Shown: one piece after another, positions 9,976-18,352 of the stretch
Numbering within the stretch: the first letter of the stretch is position 1
Layout: each line of letters begins with the position of its first letter
Source of the DNA: DATCHW01 sp036508135
GTDB lineage: Bacteria; Bacteroidota; Ignavibacteria; Tepidaquicellales; Tepidaquicellaceae
NCBI GenBank assembly: GCA_036508135.1
Contig: DATCHW010000305.1
Coordinates: 1-64,000 of the forward strand
DNA length: 64,000 bases
Direction: 5' to 3'
Program-made: the position numbers and the translations under genes
Notes under the pieces: model-generated
Databases searched by the model: none
What the model was told of the DNA's origin: nothing
Seen by the model: the letters and a program-made list of their open reading frames with translations, nothing else

Positions 9976-10442
9976 TATTTGGCATAGTCCCCAGGGACAT
10001 AATCTGATTCTATAAAAGCAGTATTGATATTTTTCTTTAAATTATTTATTGCCTGTAAAGCATCGGACTCAGTAGCAAAAGATATAACATAGATTTTAGA
10101 TAAATCAATTAAATGAATTTTTTCTCCTGTTTTCAGGAAAGTTATTGTATCTTTCTGTTTAAAACCTGGTACAGCTTTAGTAATTTCTTGGGCATTGTTT
10201 CTGAGCAGAATTTCATAAATTTCGGAATTCTTAAATTGTGCTTTCTGAATAGAAACCTTGAGTTTAGTAGAAGGGAAATCAAAAATGCCTTCTTTAAACA
10301 TAATTACAACTTTTTGTTGGGGTGAATATTCTGCGAATAAAGGACCAGGTAATGTGTAAGTACTTAATATGAAGATTAAAACCAAAATGATTAAAAAACG
10401 ACATATTATTTCATTGTATAAATTTTTTTTCTTAGCTAACAT
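9897..10442 (-). CDS. S8 protease, signal peptide and propeptide part (frameshifted gene)
   Basis: The 5' part of the protease gene continued at 7156-9975. It encodes a signal peptide (hydrophobic core FLIILVLIFILSTYTL) and an inhibitor-like propeptide (VVIMFKEGIF ... INTAFIESDYV), as expected before an S8 domain. The last 20 or so residues are out-of-frame translation of DNA that reads PNDPYFSQQWGLYN in the other frame. The switch must occur at about 9975-9998, within GTCCCTGGGGACTATGCC. One extra base, for example a fifth G, would restore a single chain of roughly 1095 residues. Confidence 0.8.
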   Translation of the reverse strand: MLAKKKNLYNEIICRFLIILVLIFILSTYTLPGPLFAEYSPQQKVVIMFKEGIFDFPSTKLKVSIQKAQFKNSEIYEILLRNNAQEITKAVPGFKQKDTITFLKTGEKIHLIDLSKIYVISFATESDALQAINNLKKNINTAFIESDYVPGDYAKYQMTHTLVSNGDFIIRYLVAEFSGRI

Positions 10443-10543
10443 TTTTTACTTCTTTTTAAATAAACATTATGAAATTTAAATCAAAAAATATTTTAATTAT
10501 TTAAATAATTACTTTTGAACTTTGTATACATATAATTGTAAAT

Positions 10544-10565
10544 AAATCTAAATCTAAATCTAAAT
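10544..10565. repeat. Short tandem repeat (AAATCT)3 plus AAAT
   Basis: Three perfect hexamers and a partial fourth, in the 136-bp gap between the end of the barrel-protein gene and the start of the protease gene. It is a candidate slippage site upstream of the minus-strand protease operon end, with no known role. Confidence 0.7.
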
Positions 10566-10578
10566 ACTTATTTTTTCA

Positions 10579-11700
10579 TTAGAAACTGCTACCTATGCCA
10601 AAGTTAAATTCTGAATGAGCAGCTTTTGATTCTGATAATAAGGAACTATTCATAAATGATAAATTTATTTTAAAAAATTTAAATGTATATCCTGTTCCAA
10701 AAGTTATAAAATACTGGTCGTAATTTTGTTTGAAACCAACAGATACAGTATTATTTTCGTGACCAAATAATTGTGTGAAAAATCCCGTTCTTATATTCCA
10801 ATTATTATTAATAGAAAAGTCAAGACCGAAATTAAAATTATTTCTATTATTTAATTCAATTGCTTTCGATGTGTTTTCAAATCTGTAATTAATTTCAATC
10901 TTTAACAAATTCTCAAGTAATCTGGCTTGGATTCCAATACCAAATTTTGATGGATACCTTGCTAAAGTTGTATCATTTGTCAATCTATGGTCTACTGAAC
11001 TCCATTCTCTAACTATGTTTTTATCAAATCCCTGTGTATAAGTCAAACCTATAGTAATTTCATTAATAGGATTTATTTGAATTCCGAAATCAGGGGCAAT
11101 TCTTCCAAATGTCGTTTTCAAATTTACAATGGTGTCTGCATAAAACCGTTGTGGTCCCGTAAAATTTCCTTCATAAAATATATAATTGAAATTTACTCCG
11201 GCACTAAATATGTCTGTTCTATATACAAAAGGTATTGTTAAAGTATGAGTATAGTAACTTTCAGAGATATCAAATACACCATTTATATTCGAAAATTCAC
11301 CGAAATCTCCATTTAGATTAATACCATTTCTATAGCTTAATCCTGTTTGAAATTTTTTATTAATTTTATATCCAAAAAATATTCCAACTGCCGGATGAAT
11401 TTGTCTAATATAATTTTCACTACCATCAATATTATAATAATTAATTCCACTTTTGTAAGAAAATTCTGTTATAATTTCATATTTATTTTTAATGCAGATA
11501 CTTGCGGGATTCAAAGTTATTCCGCTTATATCATTATTTCCGGCAATACCGGTTAATCCCATACCGCAGGAATATGCAGATAAATTATTTTGGGAATAAA
11601 AATCAGTATAAATCGACATTAATTTTTCTTCATTCGATTGTGCAACTAATACATTAAATGAAAAACAAAGGATAAGAATTAAGAAAGTTAGTTTTATCAC
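10579..11700 (-). CDS. FadL/PorV-like outer-membrane beta-barrel protein
   Basis: A predicted outer-membrane barrel of about 373 residues. From the GTG at 11700 it begins with a clean signal peptide (MIKLTFLILILCFSFNVLVAQ). The mature start GMGLTGIAG...GITLNPASI resembles the N-terminal region of FadL/OmpP1 and PorV-type proteins. Alternating barrel strands follow, and the protein ends GIGSSF with a C-terminal Phe. The frame stays open to an ATG at 11832, but that extension (44 residues) precedes the signal peptide and does not look like protein, so the inner start is preferred. A T9SS role (PorV-like) is possible next to a T9SS-type protease but not shown. Confidence 0.75.
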   Translation of the reverse strand: MIKLTFLILILCFSFNVLVAQSNEEKLMSIYTDFYSQNNLSAYSCGMGLTGIAGNNDISGITLNPASICIKNKYEIITEFSYKSGINYYNIDGSENYIRQIHPAVGIFFGYKINKKFQTGLSYRNGINLNGDFGEFSNINGVFDISESYYTHTLTIPFVYRTDIFSAGVNFNYIFYEGNFTGPQRFYADTIVNLKTTFGRIAPDFGIQINPINEITIGLTYTQGFDKNIVREWSSVDHRLTNDTTLARYPSKFGIGIQARLLENLLKIEINYRFENTSKAIELNNRNNFNFGLDFSINNNWNIRTGFFTQLFGHENNTVSVGFKQNYDQYFITFGTGYTFKFFKINLSFMNSSLLSESKAAHSEFNFGIGSSF

Positions 11701-11832
11701 TAAAATATGTTTGTAAAAGAAATAATGATATTGAAAAAGTTTTGTCTCCCAATCGAGGGATGACCAAACGAATATGTGGGAAACGGTGGTGGAAAATTGA
11801 GACTCATGAGGATATGATAATAAATTTTTCAT

Positions 11833-12233
11833 AACATTATGTTTTCTTAAAAAAAACTTAAAATAAATAAAACTTTAAATTTCTTTAAATAAAAACGAAT
11901 GATATTCTCCTAACAAAAGCAATATAGTTAGAAAAAAGTATTAGTGTCAACATAATATTTCATCAATCGAAAAAAATCATTGTATTTAAAACAGATAAGA
12001 AAACAAACAAGGGGTCCGGGACCTCTTGTCTGCTCATTTCTTCTTTCATCTTAGCTATAATTTCTTATAGTTAAGATGTCTTAATATTACATTTTTTTAA
12101 AATTGAAACTGAAAATTCAATTACCATTCGATTTTCGTCTGAAATCCTGACATATTAATAAATTATACGTTTTCCGGAAAACAGATTCTATTTGGTTTTA
12201 ATTTAATTACGAATTTATATAAATTTTATATAT
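11833..12233. other. Intergenic region
   Basis: Non-coding and AT-rich. It contains an ACAAGGGGTC-family palindrome at 12007-12031. Promoters for the plus-strand nucleotidyltransferase gene are expected here, but none can be assigned with confidence. Confidence 0.5.
12007..12031. repeat. ACAAGGGGTC-family palindrome, second copy
   Basis: ACAAGGGGTC, CGG, GACCTCTTGT, which matches the 7024-7050 palindrome with a different loop and one arm mismatch. Intergenic. Confidence 0.65.
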
Positions 12234-12755
12234 ATGAATACAAAAACCAATGATAATCTCTTCGATTTATTAAAAGAACTTTCCAAAGCCAATATAAAAT
12301 ATGTTGTCTGTGGGGGAGTTGCCTGTGTTTTGCAAGGTGTTGAAAGAGCAACATTTGATTTGGATATTGCTTTTTCTTTTACCAAAGAGGATTTAGATAA
12401 ATTATTGAAGATTACTGAAAAATTTAAACTTACCCCAAGAATACCGGAACCCGTTAAGAATCTTTATGACGAAGAAAAAAGAGAAAAGTGGGTCAGAGAA
12501 AAAGGGGCTTTGGTATATACATTTTTTTCTTCAAGCGGACCTTTGCAAATTGATATTTTTTTAAGCTATCCTATAAGTTTTCAGGAATTATTTGTAAATG
12601 CTGATATTATAAAAGTTGAAGGATTAGAAGTATATGTTTCATCTAAAGAGGACCTTTTAAAAGCAAAGAAAAAAATTATACCCTTAAGAGATAAAGACAA
12701 GATAGATATTAAAGAGTTAAAAAAATTAATAGGTGAAAAGAAAAAAACAGATTAA
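12234..12755 (+). CDS. Nucleotidyltransferase-fold protein (AbiEii/MenT-like)
   Basis: A 173-residue minimal nucleotidyltransferase. The motif VCGGVACVLQGVERATFDLDI combines the GG...A...G...R.T.D.D signature of this superfamily, including the metal-binding Asp pair. A further acidic strand (LQIDIFL) supplies the likely third carboxylate. The C-terminal half (VYVSSKEDLLKAKK...RDKDKIDIKELKKL) resembles the helical region of AbiEii/AbiGii and type IV toxin-like proteins. The last 23 nt overlap a 58-codon gene at 12733, which suggests a two-gene module, possibly toxin-antitoxin. Function is inferred from the fold only. Confidence 0.8.
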   Translation: MNTKTNDNLFDLLKELSKANIKYVVCGGVACVLQGVERATFDLDIAFSFTKEDLDKLLKITEKFKLTPRIPEPVKNLYDEEKREKWVREKGALVYTFFSSSGPLQIDIFLSYPISFQELFVNADIIKVEGLEVYVSSKEDLLKAKKKIIPLRDKDKIDIKELKKLIGEKKKTD

Positions 12756-12909
12756 AACAGACCCGCTTTTTGACGGACATATTGAAAAACCGCTCTCAAA
12801 AATGACTCCGCGGGAAAAAATTCATTACATATGGCTACAAATGGAATTCATGTACAAAATCAGAAACAGGAAAACGATAATTAAAAAAGCCATCCGGAAA
12901 ATCACATGA
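12733..12909 (+). CDS. Small protein overlapping the nucleotidyltransferase gene
   Basis: A 58-codon frame with a GTG start at 12733 and TGA at 12907-12909, overlapping the previous gene by 23 nt in another frame. The product (KTDPLFDGHIEKPLSKMTPR...) is highly basic and well balanced in composition, unlike random AT-rich frames. Lys/Arg-rich ends surround a helix-like centre (EKIHYIWLQMEFMY). The overlap suggests translational coupling and a partner role for the nucleotidyltransferase, such as antitoxin. I recall similar short TDPLFDGH proteins beside such genes in related genomes, but this needs a search. The 3' end is also the stem-loop of the opposite gene's terminator. Confidence 0.65.
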   Translation: MKRKKQIKTDPLFDGHIEKPLSKMTPREKIHYIWLQMEFMYKIRNRKTIIKKAIRKIT

Positions 12910-12915
12910 TGGCTT
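12879..12915 (-). terminator. Rho-independent terminator of the aminotransferase gene
   Basis: On the minus strand AAGCCATC (12915-12908) pairs with GATGGCTT (12894-12887) across a 13-nt loop and is followed by a T run. It lies about 40 nt after the aminotransferase stop and overlaps the 3' end of the small plus-strand gene 12733-12909. Confidence 0.75.
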
Positions 12916-12955
12916 ATAATCAGTGTAATCACACTAATCAGATGAACCAGTGATT

Positions 12956-14227
12956 TTATTTCAGTTTCCTCAATGATTTCTGTAACGATTCCATTGCATT
13001 TTTTGCATTGTCTATCGTGCAGGTTCCAACGGAAATTCTGAACCACGGAAAATCTTTTGATGAACCGAATGCGTGAAATGGTACCGTAGCAATTCTTGCA
13101 TCATTCAGAATATAATTATATATATCTTCTGTCGTATTAATCACTTTACCCTCGGAATTTTTTTCCCCTCTTATATCTATTTTTACCGTCAGATATATTC
13201 CGCCCTGCGGATTTATAGCCTCAACATCGAATCCTTCCTCTTTCAGTTTTGTAAATGCATCATATATAATAACAAGTCTTTCATACAATTGCGATTTAAA
13301 ATTAGCGAGGTATTCGTCAACAGCCTTTTTGTTGCTCAGGAAAACACCAAGACCCGTTTGTTCTGCTCTGGGTGCCCATGCTCCCATATGCAATATCACG
13401 GCTTGCATTTTCTTGATAACTTTAGGCGGACCGAAAGACCAGCCGACACGTAAACCTGTTGCCGCAAAACATTTTGATATTCCGTCAACATATAAAACAT
13501 AGTCTTTAATTTCTGGTGTCAGGTCAACAGGATTGTAATGAATATTATCCTGATGTGTCAAAATCCAGTAAATCTGGTCTAATAGCAGATATAACGGACG
13601 TTCATCGTCTCTTCTTCTGTAATTTTCCTCCATTATCAAATCACAGATATCTTTTAATTGCTGTTTTTTAAACAGTGTACCTGTAGGATTTTGAGGAGAG
13701 CACAATGCTATAAGTTTTGCCTCTTTGATAAATGGTTTAAGGTCCTCCGCACTCGGCAGGAAATTATTTTCGGGTTTAGTTTCTACAATTAATGGTTTTG
13801 CGTTATTCATCAAACAGTAATGCTCATTATTCCAGGATGGGACGGGATATATTACCGAATCTCCGGGGTCCACGATAGTTCTATAAACCGAATAAATTAT
13901 GGGTCTTGCACCGCTTGCAATTATTATTTCTTCCGGGTTAATATTAAATCCGCCTTTATCTTTTATGAATCCGGATATTGCGTTTCGTAACGCAGGTAAT
14001 CCATTCGCCGGCGGATAATTGGTTTGTCTTGAGTTGTATGCTTTGATTATTTCTTCTTTTAATAATTCAGGTATCGGAAATACTTTCGGATTAAAATCTC
14101 CTATAGTTAAATTATATATTTGCTCACCATTGTTAATTTTACCGCTGATTTCGTTTGCGAGCCGTATTATTTCAGGTGGGGTTATAGCTTCAGCCATTTT
14201 GGATACCTTAAAATTTGATTTCTTCAT
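12956..14227 (-). CDS. Class I/II pyridoxal-phosphate aminotransferase
   Basis: A fold-type I aminotransferase of 423 residues, annotated as aspartate-type by similarity. Visible features are the substrate-side YPPANGLPALR motif (about 71-81), N180 in SPQNPTG, D217 and Y220 in LLLDQIY, and the Schiff-base Lys at 252 in DGISKCFAATGLRVGW, where the arginine is the conserved carboxylate ligand. It transfers amino groups between an amino acid and a 2-oxoacid. The amino-acid specificity cannot be fixed. It is divergent from glutamate dehydrogenase, which would supply or consume the glutamate/2-oxoglutarate pair. Confidence 0.92.
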   Translation of the reverse strand: MKKSNFKVSKMAEAITPPEIIRLANEISGKINNGEQIYNLTIGDFNPKVFPIPELLKEEIIKAYNSRQTNYPPANGLPALRNAISGFIKDKGGFNINPEEIIIASGARPIIYSVYRTIVDPGDSVIYPVPSWNNEHYCLMNNAKPLIVETKPENNFLPSAEDLKPFIKEAKLIALCSPQNPTGTLFKKQQLKDICDLIMEENYRRRDDERPLYLLLDQIYWILTHQDNIHYNPVDLTPEIKDYVLYVDGISKCFAATGLRVGWSFGPPKVIKKMQAVILHMGAWAPRAEQTGLGVFLSNKKAVDEYLANFKSQLYERLVIIYDAFTKLKEEGFDVEAINPQGGIYLTVKIDIRGEKNSEGKVINTTEDIYNYILNDARIATVPFHAFGSSKDFPWFRISVGTCTIDNAKNAMESLQKSLRKLK

Positions 14228-14373
14228 AATGGTAAAATGAAAAGTTTGAAAAACTAAACATATCTAAAAAAAAATTCATTTTTAAGGAAAAAAAGATTAC
14301 ACAATTCTACGTTTTTTAAATCCTTTAATTTTCATAACTTTTTATAATTTTAAAAAATCAAATATTAATTACA

Positions 14374-15795
14374 ATGGAGCAGACATCCTTTTTCGGCGAA
14401 GTTTGCAGGTACTTCGATAAAGCAGCAGAATTTCTAAACTATCCTAAAGGTCTTCTTGAGCAAATAAAAATGTGTAATAGTGTTTATCATTTTCAGTTTC
14501 CTCTGAGAAAAGATGATGATACATATGAAGTTGTTAATGCCTGGCGTGTCGAGCACTCGCATCACATGCTTCCAGTTAAAGGCGGAATCCGTTATGACGA
14601 AATGGTTGACGAAGATAAAATAATGGCTATGTCAGCACTAATGACTTTTAAATGTGCTATTGCAAATGTTCCTTTCGGCGGGGCAAAAGGCGGAATTAAA
14701 GTTGACCCTAAAAAACTGAAACTCTCAGAACTTGAAAGATTAACACGAAGATATACTACCGAATTAATAAAAAAGAATTTTATCGGTCCGGGAATAGATG
14801 TTCCTTCTCCCGATTACGGAACCGGTCCCCGCGAGATGGCGTGGATTGCGGATACTTACGCCACTTTTCACTCACATAATACAAACCAGATCGATTCATT
14901 GGCTTGTGTCACGGGTAAACCGCTCAGTCAGCATGGAATAATGGGTAGAACTGAAGCTGTAGGAAGAGGAGTATTTTTTGCTATCAGGGAAGCCTGCAAA
15001 ATTGATGAAGATATGAAAAAACTTGGCTTGACAAAAGGTCTGGCTGGAAAACGAGTTGTGGTTCAGGGACTCGGTAATGTAGGGTATTGGGCGGCTAAAC
15101 TTTTACAGGAAAGCGGAGTGATACTTGTCGGACTTGCTGAAAAAGAAGGAGCAATATATGATCCTAAAGGATTTGACCTGGAAGATGTGATGAAACACAG
15201 AAAAGAAACAGGCTCAATATTGAATTACAAGAACGCACAAAATTTTAATAACCCTATATCCTGCATTGAATTCGAATGCGATATTCTTATCCCTGCGGCT
15301 TTGGAGAATGTAATTATAAAAGAAAACGCCGGAGGAGTTAAAGCAAAGATAATAGCAGAAGGAGCAGAAGGTCCAACAACAAATGAAGCAGAGGAAATTC
15401 TTATAAAGAAAGGTGTTCTCGTGCTTGCAGATATGTACGCAAATGCAGGGGGTGTAACCGTTTCATATTTTGAATGGCTTAAAAATCTTTCACACGTTTC
15501 ATTCGGAAGATTGGGAAGAAGGCACGAAGAAATCCTCGATACAAATTTTGCGAATGTTATCGAAAATATGACAGGAAAAAAACTTACTACCGAACAGAAA
15601 AAAATCGTTATCAAAGGTGCAAATGAGATAGACTATGTTAATTCAGGACTCGAGGATACTATGATAATATCTTATCACACAATTAGAAATATTATGATGA
15701 AAAATCCAAAAATTGAATCATTCAGAAGAGCTGCATACATCGATGCGATAAATAAAGTTGCTACATCTTATATGTCGCTCGGAATATTTCCGTAA
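14374..15795 (+). CDS. gdhA: Glu/Leu/Phe/Val dehydrogenase (glutamate dehydrogenase)
   Basis: An NAD(P)-linked amino-acid dehydrogenase of 473 residues that interconverts glutamate with 2-oxoglutarate and ammonia. The N-terminal domain has the substrate-binding KGGIRY and the catalytic Lys at 105 in VPFGGAKGGI. The Rossmann domain begins with VVVQGLGNVG, followed by KIIAEGAEGPTT and ADMYANAGGVTVSYFEW, typical of the GDH family. The cofactor (NAD or NADP) was not determined. It is divergent from the aminotransferase at 12956. A CCCCCTT palindrome follows about 30 nt after the stop. Confidence 0.94.
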   Translation: MEQTSFFGEVCRYFDKAAEFLNYPKGLLEQIKMCNSVYHFQFPLRKDDDTYEVVNAWRVEHSHHMLPVKGGIRYDEMVDEDKIMAMSALMTFKCAIANVPFGGAKGGIKVDPKKLKLSELERLTRRYTTELIKKNFIGPGIDVPSPDYGTGPREMAWIADTYATFHSHNTNQIDSLACVTGKPLSQHGIMGRTEAVGRGVFFAIREACKIDEDMKKLGLTKGLAGKRVVVQGLGNVGYWAAKLLQESGVILVGLAEKEGAIYDPKGFDLEDVMKHRKETGSILNYKNAQNFNNPISCIEFECDILIPAALENVIIKENAGGVKAKIIAEGAEGPTTNEAEEILIKKGVLVLADMYANAGGVTVSYFEWLKNLSHVSFGRLGRRHEEILDTNFANVIENMTGKKLTTEQKKIVIKGANEIDYVNSGLEDTMIISYHTIRNIMMKNPKIESFRRAAYIDAINKVATSYMSLGIFP

Positions 15796-15827
15796 GTTTT
15801 TTAAGAATCTAATTTCGCTCTTTTAGT

Positions 15828-15860
15828 CCCCCTTGAAAAAGGGGGATTTAGGGGTTGTTT
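15828..15860 (+). repeat. CCCCCTT/AAGGGGG palindrome with GGGGTTGTT tail, copy 2
   Basis: GTCCCCCTTGAAAAAGGGGGA followed by TTTAGGGGTTGTT, about 32 nt after the gdh stop and in the same orientation as that gene. It matches copy 1 at 4983. Confidence 0.75.
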
Positions 15861-15900
15861 GAAAAGCGTTAATCTTAATGTACATAAAATAAAAATCCTT

Positions 15901-17037
15901 ATGAAAATTCATATTATTGGCTATCTTGTACGGCAAAAAATCAGTCGTAAAAAACTTTTCTCACTTTTTGTTATAACTTATCTTTTTTTAATTCTTAAAC
16001 CTTCCCTGTCATATTCACAGGATGATACCACTTCTTATATCAAGAATTTCAGTATTAAAGGATATGTGGATGCATATTATGCCTGGGATACGGATAAAGA
16101 CAAAACCGAGCGCCAGTTTCCTGCTTTTGAGCCGTACCGTGACCAATTTAAACTGAATATCGCTCAAATTTCGTTGGATTACAATTCTGATAAAATCAGG
16201 GGAAAGATGACGATTCAATATGGAGATATTCCGGTTTTTCTCTGGCCTTCAAATCAACAATATATACAGGAAGCTAATGTTGGTTTCTCTCCGTACAAAG
16301 GTTTATGGATAGATGCGGGATATTTCCTGACCCATATCGGTGCTGAGGGTTTTCCGATTAATAGTTTCTTTTCTTCTTACGCTATGGGTTCGTATTATGA
16401 ACCAAATTATCAAAGTGGTTTGAGAATAAGTTACGACTTTTCAGAAAAATTCAACGGAAGTTTGCATATATTGAACGGATATAACATGTTTGATGACAAC
16501 AATAAGAATAAATCTTTTGGTCTTCAGTTGGTTTATAAACCTGTAGCACAACTTTCCTTTGTCTATAATAATATAATCGGAAACGAGATGCCTTCCTCTG
16601 AAAACCATCCCAAAACAAGAATCCTGAATAATTTTATAACATATTATTCACCCAATGACAAACTCGATTTCATATTCGGAATTGATTTTACCGCACAGGA
16701 AAAATCGGGACTTTCTGATTCTACTGCTTCTGCCTCAATGTTTGCCGTAATGCTCTCAGGCAGGTATAAAATTACACCGAAGTTTTATCTGAGTCTGAGG
16801 GGGGAATATTTAAAAGACACTGATGGATTCCTTTCGGGTACTTTTATGGATTCAGACGGAAACATTACAGGTCTGAATATATTCGGAATTACGGGCGCTC
16901 TCGAATACAGACCGGTGGAAAATTATTTTTTAAGACTCGAATCAAGATTCCTTAGTGCAGAAAATAAACTGAAGATATTTTATAATAACTCAAATACAAG
17001 AACCGAAATCACACTGAATACAGGTCTCGAATTCTGA
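15901..17037 (+). CDS. OmpL-like (beta-barrel porin 2 family) outer-membrane protein
   Basis: A predicted porin of 378 residues from the ATG at 15901. A TTG 14 codons earlier would overlap the palindrome at 15828-15860, so the inner ATG is preferred. A long basic N-region leads to the signal peptide LFSLFVITYLFLILKPSLSYSQ. The mature protein is a series of amphipathic strands (GYVDAYYAWDTDKD, QISLDYNSDKIRGKMTIQYGD, GLWIDAGYFLTHIGAEGF) matching the putative beta-barrel porin-2/OmpL-like family and ends in EITLNTGLEF with the usual terminal Phe. Role in small-solute diffusion is inferred. Confidence 0.85.
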   Translation: MKIHIIGYLVRQKISRKKLFSLFVITYLFLILKPSLSYSQDDTTSYIKNFSIKGYVDAYYAWDTDKDKTERQFPAFEPYRDQFKLNIAQISLDYNSDKIRGKMTIQYGDIPVFLWPSNQQYIQEANVGFSPYKGLWIDAGYFLTHIGAEGFPINSFFSSYAMGSYYEPNYQSGLRISYDFSEKFNGSLHILNGYNMFDDNNKNKSFGLQLVYKPVAQLSFVYNNIIGNEMPSSENHPKTRILNNFITYYSPNDKLDFIFGIDFTAQEKSGLSDSTASASMFAVMLSGRYKITPKFYLSLRGEYLKDTDGFLSGTFMDSDGNITGLNIFGITGALEYRPVENYFLRLESRFLSAENKLKIFYNNSNTRTEITLNTGLEF

Positions 17038-17105
17038 TAAAAAAACGTTCTGAAAAATTGTTCTTTATAAAAAAGAAATCTTTTATAACATACGAGAGAG
17101 GAGGA

Positions 17106-17141
17106 TTACTTATTAAAATAGCGGAGCTATTTAATAAGTAA
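17106..17141. repeat. Long palindrome overlapping the stop of the zinc hydrolase gene
   Basis: TTACTTATTAAAATAGC, GGA, GCTATTTAATAAGTAA: arms of 16-17 bp with one bulged base. The right arm encodes the final LLIK-stop of the minus-strand T9SS cargo gene, and the left arm mirrors it beyond the stop. The arms therefore copy local gene sequence rather than a fixed repeat consensus. Confidence 0.8.
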
Positions 17142-18239
17142 CATTCTTCGTGCTTCGCTGTAGCTATCCGTTTGAAGTTTATAAATATAAGTTCCGCTTG
17201 GTAAATTCAAAGCATTGAAATTCACTTCGTATTCACCCGGATTCAATTTTTCATTTACCAAAGATGAAATTTGTTTTCCCGTAATATCATATACGGAAAG
17301 TTTCACGTTTGACATTGAAGGTACATCAAATTTAATCTTCGTCGAAGGATTAAACGGATTAGGGTAATTCTGATATAATTTGTAATTTTTTATATTTCCA
17401 GCAATTGGTCCAACACCGGTTGTAGGCACAGGGCTTCCTGCATTTACCCATGCAGTATATATAAGCGATGCTAAAGATTTAGACGCATTCTTGAATAGCA
17501 TAATAGTAAAATTCCCCGCACGGTTCCAAAATTCCTGGTAATACTGAGGACTGCTATTGCTTCCTGAAATCACATGGGCAATACTATCCGCCCTGTAAAC
17601 AGAATCAACATAAACGTATGTATTATACACTATATTAAAAGCATACTGATTTATATCATTTACATAATAAATACTATCACTTGTATATTGTATGAATGCT
17701 GAATCCCTGCTAATCAAACCTGTTTCATATCTTGAGTGTATTCCGTTGGAAAATGTACTCCAGCCGTTATACCACCTCGTATCGTGTAATGGATTGTGAG
17801 CATCTCCTACATAATGACCAAGGTCAGCAGATTTCAGCATTGCTTTCTGAAAATTGTGTTGTAAAAAAGCCTGTTTAACCGAATCTGTATATGCAATTAT
17901 AGCGAACGGAACAGTACCGTTTTGTGTAACAAAATTAATTCCGTATAAAGCAATTAATGAATCAAGCGTTTGTGGTATCCTGTGATTAGCAATAAATTCG
18001 GGATAGATATCTATATCTATGTAATGTCTGTATTCTTCAGTCGGGTCGGTGTCTTTCCTGTAATCGGCATCAGAAGCATGGGCTGCGAGTGAATCTCTCC
18101 AGTTTTGGAATGCATTCATTTGAGGAGGAAAAAACTGAGGGGTTTTCCGGTTTATTAATTTATGACCAACCGCACCCCATCCTGCAAAAAGAAAAACCGC
18201 AAAAATAAATGCGGTTAAGGCGATAGATTTATTTTTCAT
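17127..18239 (-). CDS. Secreted zinc-dependent phospholipase C / S1-P1 nuclease-like protein with T9SS sorting domain
   Basis: A secreted metallo-hydrolase of about 370 residues from the ATG at 18239 (a TTG at 18254 is an unlikely earlier start). The signal peptide ends just before WGAVGH, and S1/P1 nucleases and zinc phospholipases C use an N-terminal Trp and nearby His as zinc ligands. HYVGDAHNPLHD supplies the central His/Asp ligand set. The C-terminal 85 residues are a T9SS sorting domain (YQNYPNPFNPSTKI ... RRMLLIK), so the protein is probably exported and attached to the surface or released. Nuclease versus lipase activity cannot be decided. Confidence 0.85.
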   Translation of the reverse strand: MKNKSIALTAFIFAVFLFAGWGAVGHKLINRKTPQFFPPQMNAFQNWRDSLAAHASDADYRKDTDPTEEYRHYIDIDIYPEFIANHRIPQTLDSLIALYGINFVTQNGTVPFAIIAYTDSVKQAFLQHNFQKAMLKSADLGHYVGDAHNPLHDTRWYNGWSTFSNGIHSRYETGLISRDSAFIQYTSDSIYYVNDINQYAFNIVYNTYVYVDSVYRADSIAHVISGSNSSPQYYQEFWNRAGNFTIMLFKNASKSLASLIYTAWVNAGSPVPTTGVGPIAGNIKNYKLYQNYPNPFNPSTKIKFDVPSMSNVKLSVYDITGKQISSLVNEKLNPGEYEVNFNALNLPSGTYIYKLQTDSYSEARRMLLIK

Positions 18240-18352
18240 TAATAAATTTAACAAAAATTCACCGAATATAATAAGGAAATCATTCCCGGCAATATTATTT
18301 TAAGTTTTAAGGATTTTTGTTAATTTAATATAACACAATAATCTAAACCATT

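Noticed and set aside
11701..11832. N-terminal extension of the FadL/PorV-like protein
   Set aside because: The 44 extra residues precede a clean signal peptide and have odd composition; an inner GTG is preferred.
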